Positions 17,625 to 27,260 of a stretch of DNA of 36,303 nt are shown one piece after another (positions within the stretch are counted from its first letter, which is position 1; each line of letters begins with the position of its first letter). The notes beneath the pieces are model-generated. The model saw nothing but the letters and a program-made list of their open reading frames with translations. It searched no databases and was not told where the DNA came from. Source of the stretch: Kangiellaceae bacterium (GTDB lineage: Bacteria > Pseudomonadota > Gammaproteobacteria > Enterobacterales > Kangiellaceae). The stretch is from assembly GCA_016743995.1 (NCBI GenBank), contig JADGFG010000023.1:1-36303 (forward strand), given 5' to 3'. Made by a program: the position numbers and the translations under genes.

Positions 17625-18593
17625 ATGCCAGCTAACAATATTGAACAATTAAAAGAATTTCACTGGATGCTCGATATGCTTCAAAATATCGACGTTGGCC
17701 TGATTGTTCTTAATCGAGAGAATGAAGTCCAGGTCTGGAACTCATTCATGGAAAACCACAGTGGGATCAATACCAATAAGGCTAAAGATATCAATTTATT
17801 CAAGTTGTTTCCTGATATTCCCGCAGACTGGTTTCAACATAAAGTAGAATCGGTATTTCAACTAAAAACTCGAGCATTCAGTATCTGGGAACAGCGTCCC
17901 TATATTTTCAGGTTTAAAAATTATCGTCCCATCACTGGCACTGCCGAATACATGTATCAAAATATCTCGGTTTTTCCTATTACCTCAACAAAAGGTGAAG
18001 TCGACAATATCTGTATTATCGTTTATGACGTTACCGATATTGCAACCGGTAGTAAAGCTCTTGAAGCTGCTAACCAACAACTTGAATACCTGAGTAGAAC
18101 AGACCGGTTAACAGGTCTTAATAACAGAGGGTACTGGCAAGAAAGACAGGAACAGGAGTTTGCCCGTTTCCAACGTTATAAACGACCTTCTACACTATTA
18201 ATATTTGATATCGACCACTTTAAAAAAGTCAACGATACTTATGGCCATCAGGCAGGTGACGAAGTTATTAGAAAATGCGCATCAACATTACTCGGCAACG
18301 CTCGAGATATTGATGTTTGTGGCAGATATGGAGGCGAAGAATTTGTTGTGTTACTAGAAAACACAAACTCTGATGGTGCGCTTATATTTGCTGAAAGATT
18401 ACGCCAGTCAATCGAAGCATTAGTAGTACCTCATACTCAGCATCGAATCAAGTTCACAGTGAGCCTTGGATTATGTCAACTTGATGAAAACGTAAAGTCT
18501 CCACAACACTGGTTAGAATTAGCCGACCAGGGACTATACCAATCAAAAGAAAATGGAAGAAATCAGACTAACCTGATCGTCGCTTCGAAATAA
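17625..18593 (+). CDS. PAS-GGDEF diguanylate cyclase
   Basis: Predicted to make c-di-GMP from two GTP. The 322 residues hold an N-terminal PAS domain (about 13-140), a short coiled linker (142-155) and a GGDEF domain (156-320). The active site is GGEEF (236-240), with the metal-binding LLIFDIDHFKKVND stretch upstream. An RxxD inhibitory site (R227-D230) lies five residues before GGEEF, so product inhibition is likely. No membrane segment or signal peptide is present. Its ATG lies three bases after the stop codon of the receiver-CheC gene, so translation is probably coupled. The PAS ligand cannot be told from sequence. Confidence 0.93.
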   Translation: MPANNIEQLKEFHWMLDMLQNIDVGLIVLNRENEVQVWNSFMENHSGINTNKAKDINLFKLFPDIPADWFQHKVESVFQLKTRAFSIWEQRPYIFRFKNYRPITGTAEYMYQNISVFPITSTKGEVDNICIIVYDVTDIATGSKALEAANQQLEYLSRTDRLTGLNNRGYWQERQEQEFARFQRYKRPSTLLIFDIDHFKKVNDTYGHQAGDEVIRKCASTLLGNARDIDVCGRYGGEEFVVLLENTNSDGALIFAERLRQSIEALVVPHTQHRIKFTVSLGLCQLDENVKSPQHWLELADQGLYQSKENGRNQTNLIVASK

Positions 18594-18619
18594 CTGTGCA
18601 TGATGACTATGCAAATCGA

Positions 18620-19537
18620 CTAAATATCATCACCTAAAGTGTATTTAACGGCATCTTCCAGATCTTCAAAATCGTATTCGGACAAACCTGAAAATTCCAG
18701 AATTTTGGGCCCATGTTTTACCCATTCAAAATCAATATCTGACTGCGCCAGTTTTTCTGGCAGGTTAACCATATGTTCCGCCATTTTTAACACACATAAC
18801 AATGTTTTAAGCGTTGGGTTTTCTATCGAAGAATCATCCAGAACTCGGGCAACTGAATGATGATTTTTAACGGCCAGACAAATTACTTTAGGTAAATTCC
18901 ACACTCGAGAAATTCGATAACCTGCAGCCGCATGGTGAACTCCAAAACAGGAAAATTCTTCACTGGTAACTCTTCCATCCTCTCTGGAGTAAGAAAATTC
19001 CATTACTTTTTCATAATTTTTATATTTCGCAGCCATCACGGGTATGCCACAATTATGAAAAAGTCCCAACGTATAAGCTTCATCTGGCATGGCCAGATTC
19101 AACTGACGGCATATGGTTGATGCTACCGATGCCACTGAAACAGAACTCTTCCAGAATAAATTCATATCCATCCGAGAGTCAACATTGGCCATCGACTTTT
19201 TGAGTAAAAGCGTTTTCAATATGCTGATAATTCTATCAACACCCAACATGACAACAGCCTGAGGAATAGACACAATTTTATTCGCAATCCCAAAAGCGGG
19301 AGAATTAACAATTTTGATAACTGCGGCACTGACCCCCGGATCAACAGAAATAATTTCACCGATACGCTCTAAATCAGCACCACATTCTTTAATCGTATCA
19401 AAAATACCTGGTTTAGGTGGAATATATATGCCACCTAAAACATCTTGATCAGTATTTAGTTCTTTAGGACTCAACTGGAACCCCCTGCTTTCTACAATGC
19501 CTGAATTCAACCGGCTAGAAACAATAAACCTGAGCAA
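18620..19537 (-). CDS. HDOD domain signalling protein
   Basis: A cytoplasmic protein of up to 305 residues, almost all one HDOD domain (about 38-240), a non-catalytic relative of HD phosphohydrolases often found in bacterial signalling. Recognisable blocks are VDPGVSAAVIKIVNSPAFG, PQAVVMLGVDRI, the LGLFHNCG segment where HD enzymes have metal ligands, and VHHAAAGYRISRVWNLP. The start is unclear because the N-terminal region has no ATG. TTG 19537 gives 305 residues; TTG 19474 has a good AGGGGG ribosome-binding site six bases upstream and would give 284 residues starting at MSPKELN. It faces the diguanylate cyclase gene tail-to-tail. Its output is unknown. Confidence 0.85.
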   Translation of the reverse strand: MLRFIVSSRLNSGIVESRGFQLSPKELNTDQDVLGGIYIPPKPGIFDTIKECGADLERIGEIISVDPGVSAAVIKIVNSPAFGIANKIVSIPQAVVMLGVDRIISILKTLLLKKSMANVDSRMDMNLFWKSSVSVASVASTICRQLNLAMPDEAYTLGLFHNCGIPVMAAKYKNYEKVMEFSYSREDGRVTSEEFSCFGVHHAAAGYRISRVWNLPKVICLAVKNHHSVARVLDDSSIENPTLKTLLCVLKMAEHMVNLPEKLAQSDIDFEWVKHGPKILEFSGLSEYDFEDLEDAVKYTLGDDI

Positions 19538-19676
19538 CAGATAAAATAATAATAATGAAAGAATTTGATGATGTACTTTTTAATATTTGCATATTATCGG
19601 AACACTCACAAAGAAACATTCATCACGATTGACCAGGGTGACAACACTTCTAATAACTATAGTCCAATATTATGGG

Positions 19677-21917
19677 TTATTCAGCACCCATTGAGTCTAC
19701 TTTTTGAAATCCACGAGGCAACTTATTTCCTCGCCGGCCACGTTCACCTTTATAATGCTCCAGATCACTGGGTTTAAGTCGTATATGACGCTTTCCAGAG
19801 TATAATATTAGTGATTGTTCTACAGAAACAACCGCAATTGCCACAACAAATTCTTCTCTTAACTGAAGTTTTGCTGAAGGAATACCAATGATTTTATTAC
19901 CCTTCCCTTTGGCCAGCTGGGGTAACTCTGAAATAGGAAAAACCAACATTCTCCCTTCATTAGAAACCGCAACACAAAGATCATTATCATAATTACCAAC
20001 CAGGCAAGGCTCCAGCACTTGACCACCTTTGGGTAATGACAAAAGAGCCTTCCCGTTTTTATTTCTGGAAACCGTATCAGAGAAACGAGCAACAAAACCA
20101 TAGCCTGCGTCACTGGCAAATAAAAATGTCTGTTTTTCATCCCCCATAATGGTCGTTATAAATGTTGCACCCGCAACCGGATTTAACCGACCCGTTAAAG
20201 GTTCACCCTGACCTCGAGCCGAAGGTAAAGAATGTGCAGCCAGCGCAAAACTTCGCCCGGTTGAATCAAGAAAAACAGCCGACTGATTACTTTTACCGAT
20301 AGCCGAAGAACAGTAACTGTCACCGGACTTATAATTTAATGTGGTTGCATCGACATCATGTCCTTTGGCGCAACGCACCCACCCCATAGTCGAAAGCACA
20401 ACCGTTACTGCTTCACTGGGTAGTAAGTCTGACTCAGTAAGCGCTCTCGACTCTTCGCGAGCGACTATTTGTGATTTGCGCTCATCACCAAACTCTTTTG
20501 CAGCCTGTTTAATCTCCTTTTTAACCAGTGTTTTCAAGCGTGTTTTTGAACCAAGCGTCAATTCCAGTGAATCCCTTTCTTTTGCTAACTCGTCCTGTTC
20601 GCCCTTAATTTTCATTTCTTCAAGCCGAGCCAGATGACGTAGCTTTAGATCCAGAATTGCTTCAGCCTGAATATCACTAATGGCAAAACGTTTCATTAAC
20701 ACCGGTTTAGGTTTATCTTCTTTCCTGATTATTTTTATCACTTCATCGATGTTCAGAAAAGCAATCATCAAACCTTCAAGAATATGTAAGCGCTCATTCA
20801 CTTTCTGCAGTCTGTATTCCAGACGTTTTATTGTGGTCTGCGTTCTAAATTCCAGCCACTCATGAATAAACGTTACCAGGCCTTTAACTTGTGGTCGCCC
20901 ATTAATGCCTATTACGTTCATATTAATTCGATAGTTTTTCTCAAGATCCGTTGTCGCAAATAAATGCCCCATCAGACTATCAGTATCAACACGATTTGAG
21001 CGTGGGATAATAACAAGTCGAGTAGGATTTTCGTGATCAGACTCATCTCTTAAATCCGCCACCATCGGTAATTTCTTTGCTTGCATTTGAGAAGCAATCT
21101 GCTCAAGAACTTTTGCCCCTGAAACCTGGTGCGGTAATGCATGAACAACGATTTCTCCTTCTTCAATCAGATAAGTCGCCCGCATTTTGACACTGCCTCG
21201 ACCGGTTTCATAGTTTTTCCGAAGGTCCGCTTTTGAACTGATAATTTCCGCCTGAGTTGGAAAGTCCGGGCCTGGTACAATTTGATGAATATCGTCAAGT
21301 GATGCCTTAGGATTATCCAGCAAGTGAATACAGGCATCTGCTATCTCCTGAATATTGTGAGGAGGTATATCAGTTGCCATACCAACCGCAATACCCGTCG
21401 TACCATTTAGCAATAAGTTAGGTAAACGCGCAGGTAAAACTTTTGGTTCCTTTAAAGTCCCATCAAAATTGGGTAACCAGTCTACAGTCCCCAGGCCTAG
21501 TTCAGATAATAAGACCCCTGCGTATTTTGATAAACGAGATTCCGTATAACGCATCGCTGCAAATGATTTGGGATCATCAGGAGCTCCCCAGTTTCCCTGA
21601 CCGTCAACCAATGGATAACGATAAGAAAATGGCTGCGCCATCAATACCATCGCTTCGTAACAAGCGCTATCACCATGCGGATGAAACTTACCCAGCACAT
21701 CACCCACAGTACGGGCAGATTTTTTGTACTTAGCCGTCGATTTTAAGCCCAACTCACTCATTGCATAAACAATTCGTCGTTGAACAGGTTTCAATCCATC
21801 GCCAATATGTGGCAATGCTCTATCCATGATGACATACATGGAGTAATTCAAATAGGCTTTCTCAGTAAATTCAGCTAATGTCTGCTGCTCTACGCCGTCA
21901 AAATTTAATTCCATCAT
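19677..21917 (-). CDS. parC: DNA topoisomerase IV subunit A
   Basis: The cleavage and rejoining subunit of topoisomerase IV, which separates linked daughter chromosomes. At 746 residues it has the ParC length, shorter than GyrA. The winged-helix core holds the active-site tyrosine Y124 in [11 protein letters not shown]. In the quinolone-resistance region [12 protein letters not shown], the residues matching Escherichia coli Ser80 and Glu84 are still Ser and Glu (84 and 88), so no classic resistance change is present. The C-terminal beta-pinwheel (about 500-740) lacks the GyrA box, as expected for ParC. parE lies 54 bases upstream on the same strand, so the two are probably co-transcribed. Confidence 0.98.
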   Translation of the reverse strand: MMELNFDGVEQQTLAEFTEKAYLNYSMYVIMDRALPHIGDGLKPVQRRIVYAMSELGLKSTAKYKKSARTVGDVLGKFHPHGDSACYEAMVLMAQPFSYRYPLVDGQGNWGAPDDPKSFAAMRYTESRLSKYAGVLLSELGLGTVDWLPNFDGTLKEPKVLPARLPNLLLNGTTGIAVGMATDIPPHNIQEIADACIHLLDNPKASLDDIHQIVPGPDFPTQAEIISSKADLRKNYETGRGSVKMRATYLIEEGEIVVHALPHQVSGAKVLEQIASQMQAKKLPMVADLRDESDHENPTRLVIIPRSNRVDTDSLMGHLFATTDLEKNYRINMNVIGINGRPQVKGLVTFIHEWLEFRTQTTIKRLEYRLQKVNERLHILEGLMIAFLNIDEVIKIIRKEDKPKPVLMKRFAISDIQAEAILDLKLRHLARLEEMKIKGEQDELAKERDSLELTLGSKTRLKTLVKKEIKQAAKEFGDERKSQIVAREESRALTESDLLPSEAVTVVLSTMGWVRCAKGHDVDATTLNYKSGDSYCSSAIGKSNQSAVFLDSTGRSFALAAHSLPSARGQGEPLTGRLNPVAGATFITTIMGDEKQTFLFASDAGYGFVARFSDTVSRNKNGKALLSLPKGGQVLEPCLVGNYDNDLCVAVSNEGRMLVFPISELPQLAKGKGNKIIGIPSAKLQLREEFVVAIAVVSVEQSLILYSGKRHIRLKPSDLEHYKGERGRRGNKLPRGFQKVDSMGAE

Positions 21918-21971
21918 TCGTTTTAATTTTTCTCAATAATTTTCTGTTAAGTAAAATGCTAATGGTTACTT

Positions 21972-23861
21972 TTAATCAATGTCGACCAGGTTACCATTTT
22001 TTTCTAACCATGATTTTCTATCGGCAGAACGTTTTTTGGCCAGTAGCATATCCATGATTTCATGGGTTTGCTCATGAGACTCAATAGTCAACTGTACCAG
22101 ACGCCGGGTTTCTGTCGCCATCGTCGTTTCTCGCAACTGTTTCGGATTCATTTCCCCTAGTCCTTTAAACCGCTGCACATTAATATTACCTCTTTTTTTC
22201 TCCGCTTTTATTCGATCAAGCACACCCTGTTTTTCATCTTCATCCAGCGCATAATACACGTCTTTACCAACATCTATCCGATATAACGGCGGCATTGCAA
22301 CATAAACATGACCAGCCTCAACCAGTGCTTTAAAATGCTTTAAAAATAAAGCGCACAATAACGTTGCGATATGCAATCCATCAGAATCTGCATCTGCAAG
22401 AATACAAATTTTTCCGTAACGCAAGTTTGATAAATTATCAGAATCAGGATCAAGCCCTAGCGCCACAGAAATATCATGAACTTCCTGTGAGGCTAATATT
22501 TCCGTTGAATCCACTTCCCAGGTATTTAATATTTTACCTCTGAGCGGCATAATCGCCTGAAACTCTTTGTCTCTTGCCTGCTTGGCAGAGCCCCCCGCAG
22601 AATCACCTTCCACCAGAAATAATTCACTGGCCATGGTGTCCTGTCCAGCACAATCAGCCAGTTTTCCCGGCAATGCAGGACCAGCGGTTACTTTTTTACG
22701 AGCGACTTTTTTTCGCGAGCGCATTCTTTTGTGCGCATTTTCTATTGCCAGCTCTGCTAACCTGTCACCATAAGTTGAATTCTGATTTAACCATAAAGAA
22801 AAAGCATCTTTAACCACACCTGATACAAAAGCGGCTGATTGCCGAGATGAAAGCCTCTCTTTAGTTTGCCCTGAAAACTGAGGGTCCTGCATTTTAACGG
22901 ACAAAACAAAAGATAAACCACTCCACATATCATCAGCCGTTAGTTTAACGCCTCTCGGCAGACAATTACGAAATTCACAAAACTCTTTCATGGCATCCAG
23001 AAGCCCTGTTCGCAATCCATTAACATGGGTTCCGCCCAATGGCGTGGGAATCAGGTTAACATAACTTTCATTGAGTAATTCGCCCCCATCAGGTAACCAG
23101 AATAGTGCCCAGTCAACCGCCTCAGTTTCCGCAGTAAATGAGCCACAAAACGGCTCTTCAGGTAATTTTTCTGTGTCGAGAGCTGTTATTTTTAAGTAAT
23201 CTTCCAGCCCGTCTTTATATAACCACTCAATCTTTTCACCTGAGCTTTCTTCAATTAATGTCACGCTAAGTCCGGGACATAAAACCGCTTTTGCTCGCAA
23301 CAAATATTTTAGTTTACTTATTGAGTATTTTGGCGTATCAAAATACCCGGGAGCTGGCCAGAACTTCACCGTAGTTCCCGTATTCCGTTTACCCACTTCA
23401 GCAACAATTTCTAATGCTGAACTAACTTCTCCATCAGCAAAACTAATGGCGTGTTTTTTACCATCTCGTTTAACAAAAATATCTACTCTGGTCGAAAGCG
23501 CGTTAACCACAGAAATACCAACACCATGCAAGCCCCCAGAGAACTGATAGTTATCATTTGAAAATTTGCCACCCGCATGCAACCTGGTTAAAATTAACTC
23601 TACCCCACTAACACCTTCTTCTGGATGTATATCAACGGGCATTCCTCGTCCGTCATCCTGCACTTCCAGCGCACCATCTTTATATACGGTTACAATGAGG
23701 TTTTTACAATGACCCGCCAAAGCTTCATCAACACTATTATCGATAACTTCCTGCGCTAAATGGTTGGGTCTGGTCGTATCGGTATACATGCCTGGTCGCT
23801 TTTTGACCGGGTCTAACCCACTAAGCACTTCTATTGAATCAGAATTATAAGAACTGGACAT
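21972..23861 (-). CDS. parE: DNA topoisomerase IV subunit B
   Basis: The ATPase subunit of topoisomerase IV. The 629 residues include the GHKL ATP-binding domain with VIDNSVDEALAG (E46 as the catalytic base, N42 for magnesium) and the G-rich lid SGGLHGVGISVVN. The TOPRIM domain has LVEGDSAGGSAKQARD (about 413) and the acidic cluster DADSDG (about 487), followed by the QRFKGLGEMNPKQL motif. The length and the absence of the long GyrB insertion support ParE rather than GyrB. It is upstream of parC, in the same operon order as expected for co-expression. Confidence 0.98.
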   Translation of the reverse strand: MSSSYNSDSIEVLSGLDPVKKRPGMYTDTTRPNHLAQEVIDNSVDEALAGHCKNLIVTVYKDGALEVQDDGRGMPVDIHPEEGVSGVELILTRLHAGGKFSNDNYQFSGGLHGVGISVVNALSTRVDIFVKRDGKKHAISFADGEVSSALEIVAEVGKRNTGTTVKFWPAPGYFDTPKYSISKLKYLLRAKAVLCPGLSVTLIEESSGEKIEWLYKDGLEDYLKITALDTEKLPEEPFCGSFTAETEAVDWALFWLPDGGELLNESYVNLIPTPLGGTHVNGLRTGLLDAMKEFCEFRNCLPRGVKLTADDMWSGLSFVLSVKMQDPQFSGQTKERLSSRQSAAFVSGVVKDAFSLWLNQNSTYGDRLAELAIENAHKRMRSRKKVARKKVTAGPALPGKLADCAGQDTMASELFLVEGDSAGGSAKQARDKEFQAIMPLRGKILNTWEVDSTEILASQEVHDISVALGLDPDSDNLSNLRYGKICILADADSDGLHIATLLCALFLKHFKALVEAGHVYVAMPPLYRIDVGKDVYYALDEDEKQGVLDRIKAEKKRGNINVQRFKGLGEMNPKQLRETTMATETRRLVQLTIESHEQTHEIMDMLLAKKRSADRKSWLEKNGNLVDID

Positions 23862-23948
23862 CGAATCCCTTGTTTTATCAATAATTAAACGATAATGGCA
23901 CTATTCAAAACTCGTGTTATTCAAATTTTATAGTCACTGCCATTAAAA

Positions 23949-23976
23949 TTACATAAATACATAAGCCTGATATAAT
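23949..23976 (+). promoter_or_regulatory. Candidate plus-strand promoter between parE and cpdA
   Basis: TTACAT (23949-23954) and a perfect TATAAT (23971-23976) are spaced by 16 bases. Neighbouring genes are on the minus strand, so this promoter would serve only a short plus-strand transcript ending at the terminator at 24048-24076. Confidence 0.45.
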
Positions 23977-23982
23977 CGCGTC

Positions 23983-24076
23983 AAAGCAACAATTAAGCAA
24001 GTACAAATTAATTAGCTTTACCAATCAAATAAATGCAATTAATAACCGGTATCGTTCTGAAATCCGATACCTTTTT
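23983..24076 (+). ncRNA. Candidate small RNA between parE and cpdA
   Basis: Inferred from a sigma-70-like promoter followed about 70 bases later by a hairpin with a T5 tail, both on the plus strand in a 231-base gap flanked by minus-strand genes. The predicted RNA is about 94 bases, A/U-rich and mostly unstructured before the terminator. No open reading frame of note lies inside. It matches no RNA family that I recognise. Chance occurrence of an AT-rich promoter is the main alternative. Confidence 0.35.
24048..24076 (+). terminator. Rho-independent terminator, plus strand
   Basis: A 7-base stem GGTATCG/CGATACC with a 10-base loop is followed by TTTTT (24072-24076). The T run is on the plus strand; in the minus orientation the sequence after the stem is GGTTATT, so it is poor for ending cpdA transcripts. 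Confidence 0.6.
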
Positions 24077-24092
24077 GAAATACAGTGGTTGG

Positions 24093-24932
24093 TTAATAAC
24101 CTTTAATAGAATAGTCTACGGTAAACTTAATATTGTCTATTCGATGTACCACCGTTTCAATACGGCCATCGGCATGTAGATTTAGATATCGATATCCTGG
24201 TGACTCTACTCCGGCGCAAAAATCCTTTGAACCTGGTTTAAACTGGACACAACTGGAAGGTGATGCCAGCCAACGAACGCCATTAATTTCTCGACTAAAT
24301 TCCTGATGGACATGCCCCCATAGAACACCTTTCACATTGACATGACTATCAACGATATTCCTTAGCTTAACTTCATTAGCAAGACCAATTCTATCAAGCC
24401 ATTCACTTTTAACATCAATCGGTTGATGATGTAAACAAACCAGGCAGTGCTTATCCGAATATTGCTTTAAACTCGCTTCTAAAAACGCCAGCTGACTATC
24501 AGAAATTTCCCCATGTACTTTCCCCTTTACCGAAGAGTCCAGCATAATCACCAGCCAGCCGCCAAGCAAAATCAGTTTATCAGACAACACAATCTGGTTA
24601 TTCAGGTACAAATCCATTAATTCGGGATTATCATGATTGCCAGGCAACCAGAATGTAGGAATTGACATAGACTTAAAATAGTCAGCCAGATACTGGTAAG
24701 ACTCTGGTGAAGCATCCTGAGACAAATCTCCAGTCGTTAGTAACGCATCCGGACGCCACTCTTCTTTAAGCAGACGTTCACACACAACAGAAAAGCTATT
24801 TCGTGTATTCAGCCCCAAAAGACTACCAGCGGGATCGCCAAAAATATGGCTATCGGTTACCTGGGCCAGACGAACTACATCTAACCGGTCAGGCTGTATT
24901 TCATAAGGCAACTGACTCATACTATCATCCAT
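24093..24932 (-). CDS. cpdA: 3',5'-cyclic AMP phosphodiesterase CpdA
   Basis: A cytoplasmic metallophosphoesterase that hydrolyses cAMP and so lowers CRP/Vfr activity. The 279 residues carry the binuclear metal motifs in order: D27-x-H29 (VTDSHIFGD), GDLSQD (about 68), GNHDNPE (about 97), HHQPID (about 165) and GHVHQE (about 206). Length and motifs match Escherichia coli CpdA (Icc). It starts 8 bases after yqiB, so the two are co-transcribed. In P. aeruginosa the homologue acts on the cAMP-Vfr system that drives type IV pili, which ties it loosely to fimX here; that link is from other organisms. Confidence 0.96.
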   Translation of the reverse strand: MDDSMSQLPYEIQPDRLDVVRLAQVTDSHIFGDPAGSLLGLNTRNSFSVVCERLLKEEWRPDALLTTGDLSQDASPESYQYLADYFKSMSIPTFWLPGNHDNPELMDLYLNNQIVLSDKLILLGGWLVIMLDSSVKGKVHGEISDSQLAFLEASLKQYSDKHCLVCLHHQPIDVKSEWLDRIGLANEVKLRNIVDSHVNVKGVLWGHVHQEFSREINGVRWLASPSSCVQFKPGSKDFCAGVESPGYRYLNLHADGRIETVVHRIDNIKFTVDYSIKGY

Positions 24933-24940
24933 AATCTCTT

Positions 24941-25456
24941 TTACAATTCCTTATACTCAGCGTTATTAGTCTTTTTCATTTCAAAACAAGCTCTTAGACA
25001 CTCACCAACAAACCGGTTTACCTGCCGCTTTTCATCGGCAGCCTTACTTACATGCTTACTCTCGTATATAGCCTGCATCGCTGACGGACCACTACCTTCC
25101 ATAACTTCCAGCATTTGTGCGTCATGATATAACCTGACAATCAGGTTAACATTACGTGCCACTTCCACGTGCCTCATTTTAATCTCCAGGTTAAATGTCG
25201 TTGTATATTTTGCGACATCCTGTAAGTTAAAAGTTAAAGTTACACTTTCTGCGCCATATATCCAACTTGTCATTTTAGAGCCCACAGCCGATTCTTCATG
25301 CGCTTTTAGACAAAAATAATCACTCAGCTGGTCTGCCCGAGGTAATAATTGCACCAACAACCAATAGTTTAGCTCACATTGAGATAACAAATCATCCAAA
25401 TCAGGCTGATACTGATAATTTTGTTTCGATTTATTGTCAATTAATGAAAAACTCAT
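24941..25456 (-). CDS. yqiB: DUF1249 family protein YqiB
   Basis: A 171-residue cytoplasmic protein of the YqiB/DUF1249 family, found in many gammaproteobacteria between nudF and cpdA. It contains the family phrases ELNYWLLVQLLP, VTLTFNLQDVAKYTTTFNLE and IVRLYHDAQMLEVMEGSG, and a C-terminal NRFVGECLRACF helix. No catalytic residues or membrane segments are evident and its molecular role is not known. It overlaps neither neighbour: cpdA starts 8 bases downstream, and nudF ends 227 bases upstream. The yqiB-cpdA pairing suggests co-expression. Confidence 0.9.
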   Translation of the reverse strand: MSFSLIDNKSKQNYQYQPDLDDLLSQCELNYWLLVQLLPRADQLSDYFCLKAHEESAVGSKMTSWIYGAESVTLTFNLQDVAKYTTTFNLEIKMRHVEVARNVNLIVRLYHDAQMLEVMEGSGPSAMQAIYESKHVSKAADEKRQVNRFVGECLRACFEMKKTNNAEYKEL

Positions 25457-25683
25457 TGATTTGTCCAGATTAATTTATTTATCTATGTTGATACAAAATA
25501 CTTTACTAAACCCTGATAAAAGAAGATTTGTTACTCATTTAACAAATTCACCTCTCAATAACTAAAATATATCAATAAATGACTCATCTGTTAATTTTAG
25601 CTTATTTCGATGAAATTCTAGCGGTATATAACTGGTGATGATAATTTGTTCACATAATTCATGCAATTATATGAAAAGAAACA

Positions 25684-26295
25684 TCACTTCGACCAGAAAT
25701 TAAAACGATTGCTCCAATGAATCTTCAACCATTGAATCGCAATTAATGACATGGCATTGTTAACTTTGCCATCATCCAGCAACTGAAATATCGCACTTAC
25801 TGGTAATTGATGAATCCTGATATCTTCATTCTCATCTTCTAACCCACCTAGCTCAGGCAACTGTGAACTATCAACTTCCCCCAGAAAAAGCCAGACTCTT
25901 TCAGAAGTACCGCCGGGACTAACCAGATAATCACAAATTCTCATCAACCGACCAATTTTACAACTCGCTTCTTCAATAGACTCCCTGTAAACGACTTGTT
26001 CAGGCTCTTCACCAGCCTCAATCATTCCAGCAACCAATTCCAGAAGCCAGGGGTTTTCCTGAGTATCCATAGCACCCGGACGAAACTGCTCTACCATGAC
26101 CACCGTTTCTTTAACGCGATCCAATAATAACACAGCTGCAGCATTTCCGCGCTCAAAAATTTCTCTATGAAATAAATTACTCCAGCCTCCAGCAAAAAGC
26201 TGATGACGGATAGTGTAGCGTTTTAATGAAAAAAAACCCTGATATAGCGCTGTTTTCTCTGTGACTTCAAATTCAAGTGTTTTTACTTCGGACAT
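25684..26295 (-). CDS. nudF: ADP-ribose pyrophosphatase (Nudix)
   Basis: Hydrolyses ADP-ribose, and possibly ADP-glucose, to AMP and a sugar phosphate. The 203-residue protein has the Nudix box from G-x5-E through REsieEA (GMIEAGEEPEQVVYRESIEE), with Ser where the box usually ends in Gly-x-U (EEAS in place of EEAG). The upstream phrase VVMVEQFRPGAM and the downstream SPGGTSERVWLFLGEVD are typical of the NudF/AspP subgroup. A full AGGAGG ribosome-binding site stands ten bases before the ATG. It heads the nudF, yqiB, cpdA row, though the 227-base gap to yqiB may include another promoter. Confidence 0.94.
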   Translation of the reverse strand: MSEVKTLEFEVTEKTALYQGFFSLKRYTIRHQLFAGGWSNLFHREIFERGNAAAVLLLDRVKETVVMVEQFRPGAMDTQENPWLLELVAGMIEAGEEPEQVVYRESIEEASCKIGRLMRICDYLVSPGGTSERVWLFLGEVDSSQLPELGGLEDENEDIRIHQLPVSAIFQLLDDGKVNNAMSLIAIQWLKIHWSNRFNFWSK

Positions 26296-26339
26296 ATTTC
26301 TATTTCCTCCTGATATTCAGTACCTTTTGCAAAGCTGCT

Positions 26340-26357
26340 ATATACCTAAACTCCCTG
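26340..26357. repeat. Half-copy of the serB/ytjB intergenic repeat
   Basis: ATATACCTAAACTCCCTG matches ATATACCCAAACTCTCTG at 14767-14784 at 16 of 18 positions. Here no TTTGGGTATAT right arm follows. It lies in the divergent gap between nudF and the Pcm-like gene. Confidence 0.5.
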
Positions 26358-26538
26358 AGCCCCCAAAAACTCAAAACACAAGGTCACAGATGCGAGATAT
26401 AACTCCCCGTTTCACACCGCTTTAAATGACTTAAAACAACGCCATGAGAGTAATCTAAAAAATTTAGTCCAGATTAATAGCAATATTAAACGTGCTGAGG
26501 CAAAATAACATCATAAATAATGCGCCGGATAAACAATA

Positions 26539-27192
26539 ATGAATATCGAAAAAGCACGCTTCAATATGGTTGAACAGCAGGTAAAACCCTGGAATGTCAA
26601 TGATGAGCGCTTGCTCGGAGCGATGGCCTCGCTACCTCGCGAACAATTTGTTCCAGAAGCACACCGAAACCTGGCTTATGCCGATACAGCCATTCCACTA
26701 TGCCATAACCAGGCAATGCTAGCTCCCAGAGAACTGGCCAGAATGATCCAGGCACTGGAATTAAAGGGTGACGAAAGAGTGCTTGAAATTGGCTGTGGTA
26801 CCGGTTATGCCAGCGTTTTACTATCGAAACTTGCTAAGAAAGTCTACAGCGTAGATATCATTGCAGAGCTCGTTAGCCAGGCTCGCGAACAAGTTACCCG
26901 GCTTGCTCTCAATAATGTATCAATCGAAGAAGTCGATGCGGCTGATGGCTGGGTGACCCAGGCTCCCTATGATGCAATACTCATTACCTCCGTTATCCCC
27001 AGACTAACTGACTCAATGAAAAACAGCTTATCTGCGAGTGGACGAATTGTTACAATTCTGGGTTCACCTGAAGAGCAATATGTTAACCTTTGCAAACCAG
27101 ATAAAAACGGTAACTGGGAATACGAACAATTATTCCCTGTTCAGGCCAAACCTATGATTAATGCTGAACAACCGAATCAATTCGTTTTTTAA
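26539..27192 (+). CDS. Pcm-like SAM-dependent methyltransferase
   Basis: Belongs to the protein-L-isoaspartate O-methyltransferase family. Its 217 residues carry SAM motif I, VLEIGCGTGYA (81-91), motif post-I VYSVDI, and the family N-terminus NMVEQQVKPW. However, the segment that in true Pcm enzymes reads like G-x-T-I-S-x-P is here NQAMLAP (57-63), without the conserved serine that contacts the isoaspartyl substrate. Its target may therefore differ, and repair activity should not be assumed. It lies upstream of tolC, as in several gammaproteobacteria, with a 281-base gap that contains its own tolC promoter. No clear terminator follows it. Confidence 0.82.
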   Translation: MNIEKARFNMVEQQVKPWNVNDERLLGAMASLPREQFVPEAHRNLAYADTAIPLCHNQAMLAPRELARMIQALELKGDERVLEIGCGTGYASVLLSKLAKKVYSVDIIAELVSQAREQVTRLALNNVSIEEVDAADGWVTQAPYDAILITSVIPRLTDSMKNSLSASGRIVTILGSPEEQYVNLCKPDKNGNWEYEQLFPVQAKPMINAEQPNQFVF

Positions 27193-27260
27193 CCCGGAGT
27201 GAATTCCTGATATTCAGTATTTACTTCAAAAATAGTAGGTTCAGAGTGAATTTTAATCAC

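Noticed and set aside
22567-22813. Overlapping plus-strand frames within parE
   Set aside because: Antisense to the conserved TOPRIM coding region, with low-complexity translations; coincidental.
26308-27219. The 15-base sequence TCCTGATATTCAGTA on both sides of the Pcm-like gene (26308 and 27205)
   Set aside because: The first copy partly consists of the nudF ribosome-binding site read from the other strand, and there is no transposase or target duplication; probably chance, or at most a weak regulator site.
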